This document shows positions 8,200-12,423 of a stretch of DNA of 12,423 nt, one piece after another. The DNA lies in the NCBI GenBank assembly GCA_001509335.1, contig LGGY01000010.1:1-12423 (forward strand), read 5' to 3'. Numbering within the stretch: position 1 is the stretch's first letter; each line of letters starts with the position of its first letter. The notes under the pieces were generated by a model that saw only the letters and a list, made by a program, of their open reading frames with translations, had not been told where the DNA came from and ran no database searches. The DNA comes from Fidelibacterota bacterium 46_43. Lineage in GTDB: Bacteria > Fidelibacterota > Fidelibacteria > Fidelibacterales > Fidelibacteraceae. Position numbers and translations under genes: made by a program.

Positions 8200-8289
8200 A
8201 TGAACCACTACCGAATGTATTTCATTTACTTATCCTTCATCTTCCTGTTTTTTCCATTAACATTTTTACTGGCACAAAGAAGTAAATAG
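8200..8289 (+). CDS. Signal-peptide-only micro-ORF (29 aa)
   Basis: ATG 8200 follows a good ribosome site (GGAGG at 8191-8195, spacing 4). The 29-residue product is a positively charged start, a long hydrophobic core and a signal-peptidase-like end (FLLAQRSK), then TAG. That end resembles the signal peptides of the next two exported proteins (YGQ, FAQ). It may be the surviving 5' end of a truncated exported-protein gene, or a small membrane peptide. The DNA after it (8290-8400) shows no continuing frame. Confidence 0.5.
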   Translation: MNHYRMYFIYLSFIFLFFPLTFLLAQRSK

Positions 8290-8407
8290 AGCAGATCCGA
8301 TTTTTCGTGCAATTCAACAATAACAAATTTGTAGGAGTTAAAACGTATCAAAATTTTAACAATAAATAACAGAAGTGATAGTTTTACGAGTACCATCGCT
8401 GTAATGG
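8290..8407. other. Non-coding spacer before structured leader
   Basis: AT-rich DNA without a supportable gene. It could be the decayed remainder of the gene whose 5' end is the 29-residue micro-ORF, or the start of the leader of the barrel gene. Confidence 0.35.
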
Positions 8408-8466
8408 ATAGCCCTCCAGGGCTCGTCACCTTTTTCGATTGTAGTCGAAAGGCTATTCTTTTTTCT
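8408..8466 (+). promoter_or_regulatory. Structured leader / attenuator-like element
   Basis: Two alternative folds share bases. In one, AGCCCT (8410-8415) pairs with AGGGCT (8418-8423). In the other, ATAGCC (8408-8413) pairs with GGCTAT (8451-8456), closing around a hairpin TTTCGA (8433-8438) / TCGAAA (8445-8450), and is followed at once by TCTTTTTTCTC. The second fold looks like an intrinsic terminator, 19 bp before the ribosome site of the barrel gene. This is the architecture of an attenuator or riboswitch, but I recognise no known riboswitch class. It could also be a plain terminator of upstream transcription. Confidence 0.45.
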
Positions 8467-8499
8467 CTATACAAATTTTTTCTTAAAGGAGGAAACAAC

Positions 8500-9276
8500 A
8501 TGAGAACAAATTGCAAATTTTCGACTTGCAAGTTCATGAAGATTTTTTTCTTCATGGGCTTGGTATGTTCATTGAACGCTATTGCTTTGTATGGCCAAAT
8601 GGTGAAAGCTCCATTGGAGAAAATTTCTGCCGTAAATAAACATTTTGGTATTCAATTAGGTGCAAATTATTTTCGAAAAGCAGAAAGAATTGGATATAAG
8701 ATTTATAAAAACAATCAAAATACGGAAGGTAAATTCGTTTTCGATAATGATGGTTATTCTTATCAATTAGGCATAGTATATTTCTTTAATAATTATCTTA
8801 GTATATTGGCTCAATATCGTGCACCAAGAAAGAGTTCATACCATTATCCAGCGACATGGACACCTTTTGTATATGGTGTAAATACATACTGGACCAAAAC
8901 TGAAGCATCCTCATGGATTGCTACCTGTCGTTTTCATTTCAAAAAGGTCCTTTTTATTAAACCTTATGCTGGTCTTGGGATCGACTATTATAAAATCAAA
9001 GCATATAACCGTGCCGGTCATATTCATCCAGATACTGGCGAAATTTTATATATTTCTCCCGAGAATAATTATGAATATCTCGGCTGTAAAAATATTATTG
9101 GATTTTTGCTACCGTTAGGTTTTACAGTACCCCTATCGGAAAAAGCAATGCTTGATTTTAGTGGAAACTATACATTTATTAAATTAAAAAACTGGGGAGA
9201 GAAATATGATAGAGCAGACAATCAAAATATGAGTGGCTTTTATTTAAATCTTAACTTAGTGTTCTTAATATGGTAA
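8500..9276 (+). CDS. Probable outer-membrane beta-barrel protein
   Basis: The 258-residue product starts at ATG 8500, 7 bases after a strong AAAGGAGG; upstream in-frame starts lack one. Residues 1 to about 33 are a signal peptide ending LYGQ. The mature part alternates short amphipathic strands rich in Tyr/Phe/Trp (FGIQLGANYF, YSYQLGIVYFF, LSILAQYRAP, PYAGLGIDYYKIKA, GFLLPLGFTVPL, AMLDFSGNYTFIKL) and ends in an aromatic residue (Trp). This is the usual pattern of 8-10-strand outer-membrane barrels. It is the first gene of a tight three-gene set: the next gene starts 20 bp later. Its function may be a surface anchor, pore or adhesin; the sequence does not say. The GHIHPDTGEILY segment is likely an extracellular loop. 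Confidence 0.75.
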   Translation: MRTNCKFSTCKFMKIFFFMGLVCSLNAIALYGQMVKAPLEKISAVNKHFGIQLGANYFRKAERIGYKIYKNNQNTEGKFVFDNDGYSYQLGIVYFFNNYLSILAQYRAPRKSSYHYPATWTPFVYGVNTYWTKTEASSWIATCRFHFKKVLFIKPYAGLGIDYYKIKAYNRAGHIHPDTGEILYISPENNYEYLGCKNIIGFLLPLGFTVPLSEKAMLDFSGNYTFIKLKNWGEKYDRADNQNMSGFYLNLNLVFLIW

Positions 9277-9296
9277 AAATAAGGGAGGTACAAGAA

Positions 9297-9932
9297 ATGT
9301 TTAAAAACATTATAATAGGGTTCGTGCTGTGTTTTGCAACTGTGCTTTTTGCACAAGAAGCTGTTGTTATTTCAAGAAACAACATACCTACTGAAAAAGA
9401 TATTGTGGATTTGTTAATTGAAAAAAATCAACAATTTCTTTTAACTAAAGAGGGAAACATATTAGAGATAACAGACAGGCAAATAACAATTGGTCCAAAA
9501 AGTCAATCGAAGGAGTTTTATGAACGCAAAATAAAAGGTGTCTTACCACAAAATTTTGATATAAATCGCTATAAATACCTGACGAAGGGAAATGGTATTT
9601 ATTATGGTTGTATCTTTGATTGGTCATATTCCAGTCGTATCGTCAAAATTGATCCGACTACAGGTAAAGAAGATTTTTTCTGTTACTTGAAGGGTATACC
9701 GAGTGGTATGTTTTTTATTGATGGGAAATTATGGTATTTGAGTAACCGTAATGAACTTGAATCAAAAAGCATATTAAGAAGCTATGACGAAAGTAATGTT
9801 ACTATTTTATTAGAAATAGATATACCAATATTAAATGCAAAGGGCTTGTCAATCGATGATGAAGGCAATTTTATCTCTTATGAGAATCAATCTAATTCAC
9901 TTATTCAATTTAGAATAAAGGAGGGTGACTAA
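9297..9932 (+). CDS. Exported protein, propeller-like, function unknown
   Basis: The 211-residue product starts at ATG 9297, 8 bases after GGGAGG. A signal peptide spans residues 1-20 (ends VLFAQ). The mature protein has beta-rich segments that recall beta-propeller or SMP-30/NHL blades: SSRIVKIDPTTGKEDFF, GIPSGMFFIDGKLWYLSN and GLSIDDEGNFISYENQSN. About 190 mature residues is too short for a normal 5-7-bladed propeller, so it could be a partial propeller or another beta fold. It sits between the barrel gene and the protease gene; its TAA is one base before the protease ATG, so the two are almost certainly cotranslated. I do not recognise a named family. Confidence 0.65.
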   Translation: MFKNIIIGFVLCFATVLFAQEAVVISRNNIPTEKDIVDLLIEKNQQFLLTKEGNILEITDRQITIGPKSQSKEFYERKIKGVLPQNFDINRYKYLTKGNGIYYGCIFDWSYSSRIVKIDPTTGKEDFFCYLKGIPSGMFFIDGKLWYLSNRNELESKSILRSYDESNVTILLEIDIPILNAKGLSIDDEGNFISYENQSNSLIQFRIKEGD

Positions 9933-9933
9933 G

Positions 9934-12423
9934 ATGAAAAAGGCATTAATTTTTGGGTTTATTTTCATATTAATTGTTTGTGTAGAAAACGTTATGGCTG
10001 AAAAATATGCTATCCTAATTTCTGCCGGTAAAGCCACAAAAGACAATGAGTTCAGCAATTCTGAATATTGGTGTGATCTTTTTTTAGCCTACGAAGACTT
10101 GGTTTTAAAAGAAGGCTTTTCCCATGACGACATATATGTTTGTTATGGAGATGGACAAAGTTATTCATCAGGTCTAAATAGGTACAAATTAAGTCTTCAT
10201 GGCTGGCCTAACATTGTTGATTATGATAATAAAAAATCAACTATTGAATCTGTTTTCCAAACTATCGGCAATGTAAGCACAGATAATGATCATATTGTAA
10301 TACGCTGGGTTGTTGGACACGGTACAGATAGTTACAACGGTAGCCCTTCAGCTGATGGATATGCTGCATATATAGAAAATCGCGGTTACTGGATTCCCGA
10401 ATCTGATTTAATTAATTATGTAAATAATATTACTAATTATAAAAGAAGACTTATATTTTGGATGACATGCCATGCAGGTTGCATAAAAGATGGAACTGAA
10501 AGATTAGATAACAATAAAAGTCTTGTAATAACAAGTTGTAAGTGGGACGAGGGTTCTGGCGCGATAGATAAAGACGTTGTACATGCAGAGTATAACTGGT
10601 GGATTACCGGTTACTTATATGGTGAAGCCCCAAAGGTGGGTGGTACTGAGTATTTAGATGCAGATGACAATAGTGATACCCATATATCTATGACAGAGTT
10701 ATACGATCATACAAAAGCTGATGTTAAAAAATCGCATGTGCAGATCGGAGGATACGATCAAAAAAGGGTTTACACAAAAGTTAATGGTTTACTACTAATG
10801 ACAAATTCCGGATCGCTTGCTCATAATGAGCTATGGTATGAACAACACTCCCTAATCGGAGACGTAACCATTCCCTCTAGCATTACCCTCACCATCTTAT
10901 CTGACGCCACTGTTAATCTCAATTCCTATGCCATCACCACCACCGACGGAACGATCACCGTCGAATCCGGCGCGACCATCAACCCCTCCAATTCTCATAC
11001 CCGGCTTATAACGGGAAGTGCCATTAAAGGGATATATTCAACAATTTCATCAGCCATGTCAGCCGCCACCAGTGGTCAGAGTATCGAAGTCTATGGTTCT
11101 CACACGCTTGCTGCGAATCTCACCGTTCCCTCGGGTGTGACACTGACATTCAAAAACGGGTCGGATATTACGTTAGACAGCCATACCATTCAAAAAGGAT
11201 CCGGGTCCCTTTTTGTTGAGTCGAATGTAAATTTTACCCCGGATATCCGGCTTATGTCCGGTTCAACGGTTCTGGGGTTGTATACGAGTCTAGATGCGGC
11301 CTATGGAGACGGATCGGATGTGGAGATCCGGGGAACACATACATTTACGGATTATTATACGGTAAGCAGCGGCCGTATACTGAGAGCGGAAAGCGGATCG
11401 GAACTGAGGTTCCCACCGGGGAAATACCTGAATGTCTATGGGACCCTTCATGGTAATCAGGCAGATTTTACAAGCACCTCAGGCACATGGGGCGGTATCC
11501 GCTACCGGAGCGCGGGCAGTGGAACCCTGGATCACTGTACGATGAACCATGCAACATACGGCATCCGTTCCACATCCACATCCACATCCCTTCACTTTAC
11601 ACACAATACAATCAGCGGCTGTTCATACGGAATCTATTGCTCGTCTTCCTCCCCGGAGATCCGGGATAATGCCGTCAGTAATTGTTCCTCATACGGCGTA
11701 TATCTGTATAACAGCAGCGCGGAGCTGGAATCGAACCGGATCAGCGGTTCCAAGGTGTATCTGAACAACAGCGATGCTTCCCTGGAGAATAATTTGATCA
11801 CCGGAGCGTATGGGAATGAAGCGGTTTATTTTTATGCTTCATCGCCGGAACTGTATTACAACACGATAAGCACCGAGAATGCCTTTTGGGCACTTCATGC
11901 CACCAATGGCAGCGATCCTGTGTTCGGGGGACCTTATACAGGCAACGGGACAAATTACGGATATAACGCCCTGTCTACGGGATTTCAATCAGATGGTGTC
12001 ATCTGTGCCTCCAACGGATCTGTACCATGGCTTGGATACGGGGGCTATGGCGCGGGTTATTATGGATATGGCGGCAATGCCATTTTGGGGGGCGGCCTCT
12101 ATCCGGCTGCGGCGATGGATGCCACATCCTGTATATTTGCGGACTGGTGCTGGTGGGGTCAGACGCCTGCCCCTCTGTGCTATGGTGATGTGACGACCTA
12201 TGATCCCCTGTCATCGGATCCGGGAACCGGCAGCACCCTGAGTAAAAGCAGTCCTGAACCTGTCATGGCGTCTCATCCTGAAGAAAAACCGGCAGACGGG
12301 GAGGCCAAAGCCCTGTGGGAATTTGCCATGAGCGCCGTGTGGGAAAAGAACTATACCGGGGCACTCGATGATTTTCAGACCCTGATCCGCTTATATCCCG
12401 CCTCCACTTATGCCTACCGGGCC
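9934..12423 (+). CDS. Secreted C13/caspase-like protease fused to beta-helix and TPR-like tail (3' partial)
   Basis: The frame is open for 830 codons to the window end. ATG 9934 follows AAGGAGG by 9 bases. Residues 1-22 are a signal peptide (ends VMA). Residues 23 to about 300 resemble clan CD cysteine peptidases of the legumain (C13)-like group: the YAILISAG strand, His129 in VVGHG, and Cys179 in WMTCHAG after a hydrophobic strand, the expected dyad. An EF-hand-like acidic loop (DADDNSD at 242-248, then ISMTEL) follows. Residues 310-470 hold two copies of an about 80-residue beta-solenoid module. Residues 530-650 are a parallel beta-helix (CSYGIYCSSSSPEIRDN and like turns), 701-714 are Gly/Tyr-rich, and 790-830 look like a TPR helix pair. 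DNA is AT-rich up to about codon 305 and GC-rich after. The missing C-terminus may carry a type IX sorting domain, which cannot be seen. The protease call rests on the motifs alone. Confidence 0.82.
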   Translation, partial: MKKALIFGFIFILIVCVENVMAEKYAILISAGKATKDNEFSNSEYWCDLFLAYEDLVLKEGFSHDDIYVCYGDGQSYSSGLNRYKLSLHGWPNIVDYDNKKSTIESVFQTIGNVSTDNDHIVIRWVVGHGTDSYNGSPSADGYAAYIENRGYWIPESDLINYVNNITNYKRRLIFWMTCHAGCIKDGTERLDNNKSLVITSCKWDEGSGAIDKDVVHAEYNWWITGYLYGEAPKVGGTEYLDADDNSDTHISMTELYDHTKADVKKSHVQIGGYDQKRVYTKVNGLLLMTNSGSLAHNELWYEQHSLIGDVTIPSSITLTILSDATVNLNSYAITTTDGTITVESGATINPSNSHTRLITGSAIKGIYSTISSAMSAATSGQSIEVYGSHTLAANLTVPSGVTLTFKNGSDITLDSHTIQKGSGSLFVESNVNFTPDIRLMSGSTVLGLYTSLDAAYGDGSDVEIRGTHTFTDYYTVSSGRILRAESGSELRFPPGKYLNVYGTLHGNQADFTSTSGTWGGIRYRSAGSGTLDHCTMNHATYGIRSTSTSTSLHFTHNTISGCSYGIYCSSSSPEIRDNAVSNCSSYGVYLYNSSAELESNRISGSKVYLNNSDASLENNLITGAYGNEAVYFYASSPELYYNTISTENAFWALHATNGSDPVFGGPYTGNGTNYGYNALSTGFQSDGVICASNGSVPWLGYGGYGAGYYGYGGNAILGGGLYPAAAMDATSCIFADWCWWGQTPAPLCYGDVTTYDPLSSDPGTGSTLSKSSPEPVMASHPEEKPADGEAKALWEFAMSAVWEKNYTGALDDFQTLIRLYPASTYAYRA
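10861..11340 (+). repeat. Duplicated ~80-residue beta-solenoid module
   Basis: Within the protease/beta-helix gene, residues about 310-391 and 392-470 align by shared words: T(I/V)PSxxTLT, VES, (R)L(I/M)xGS, G(I/L)Y, and EV/EI followed by GxHT. The distance between matching words is 79-85 residues. The DNA copies are well diverged, so the duplication is old. Confidence 0.65.

Larger units (their letters stand above)
6450..10855 (+). other. AT-rich island encoding exported proteins
   Basis: By eye, base and codon composition changes abruptly at about 6450 from roughly balanced or GC-leaning DNA to strongly AT-rich DNA. It changes back at about 10,840-10,870, inside an open reading frame. The recognisable genes all lie on the plus strand and start with a signal peptide. 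No integrase, transposase, tRNA or att-like direct repeat is visible, so the mechanism of acquisition is unknown. The left edge abuts the inverted repeat array. Confidence 0.7.

Noticed and set aside
8226..8555. A 109-codon minus-strand frame across the leader of the barrel gene
   Set aside because: It runs opposite to the consistent plus-strand set, overlaps the hairpin element and the start of the barrel gene, and has no ribosome site.
6450..10855. Island as an identifiable transposon or prophage
   Set aside because: No transposase, integrase, phage structural gene, tRNA gene or terminal repeat was found. Only composition supports transfer.
11487..12214. Several 60-104-codon frames on both strands near the window end
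   Set aside because: They are out-of-frame readings of the long protease/beta-helix gene, whose frame is open from 9934 to 12423.

Overview
The window looks like a chromosome segment of an anaerobic, Gram-negative-type bacterium, probably in or near the FCB group (Bacteroidota, Marinimicrobia, Cloacimonadota, KSB1 and relatives). The reasons are an [FeFe]-hydrogenase maturase (HydF), an outer-membrane beta-barrel, signal peptides that end in AQ or GQ, and a large secreted beta-helix protein of the kind common in that group. The assignment is inference; there is no rRNA or other phylogenetic marker.

Layout. (1) Positions 1-453 hold no gene. They are a mosaic of short repeated 'words', including two tandem copies of a hairpin-bearing unit of about 155 bp. 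(2) Positions 454-3692, minus strand, carry phoH -> sir2-type deacylase -> M18 aminopeptidase. phoH and sir2 overlap by 14 bp, and the aminopeptidase follows after a 118 bp gap. (3) Positions 3841-5650, plus strand, carry an aspartate ammonia-lyase missing its whole middle in frame, then hydF 10 bp downstream. (4) Positions 5651-6450 are a second gene-free mosaic using the same words as positions 1-453, in inverted orientation. (5) From about 6450 to about 10,855 the DNA becomes strikingly AT-rich. This island begins with a consensus-like promoter whose spacer is a run of 12 T. It encodes a doubtful 121-aa ORF, a PKD + leucine-rich-repeat exported protein, a signal-peptide-only micro-ORF, a beta-barrel outer-membrane protein behind a structured leader, a small exported propeller-like protein, and a secreted clan CD (C13/caspase-like) cysteine protease domain. 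(6) The protease reading frame crosses without interruption into GC-rich, host-like DNA at about 10,855. There it becomes a beta-solenoid/beta-helix protein with a TPR-like tail, still open at the window end.

How the parts fit. The GC-rich genes are mostly housekeeping (peptide turnover, NAD-dependent deacylation, PhoH ATPase, hydrogenase cofactor assembly). The AT-rich part looks like acquired DNA whose recognisable products are exported. The last three genes are spaced 20 bp and 1 bp apart and are probably one operon, so barrel, propeller-like partner and protease may act together at the cell surface. The two observations most worth pursuing are the chimeric protease/beta-helix gene, whose composition boundary lies inside one ORF, and the in-frame collapsed aspA beside hydF.
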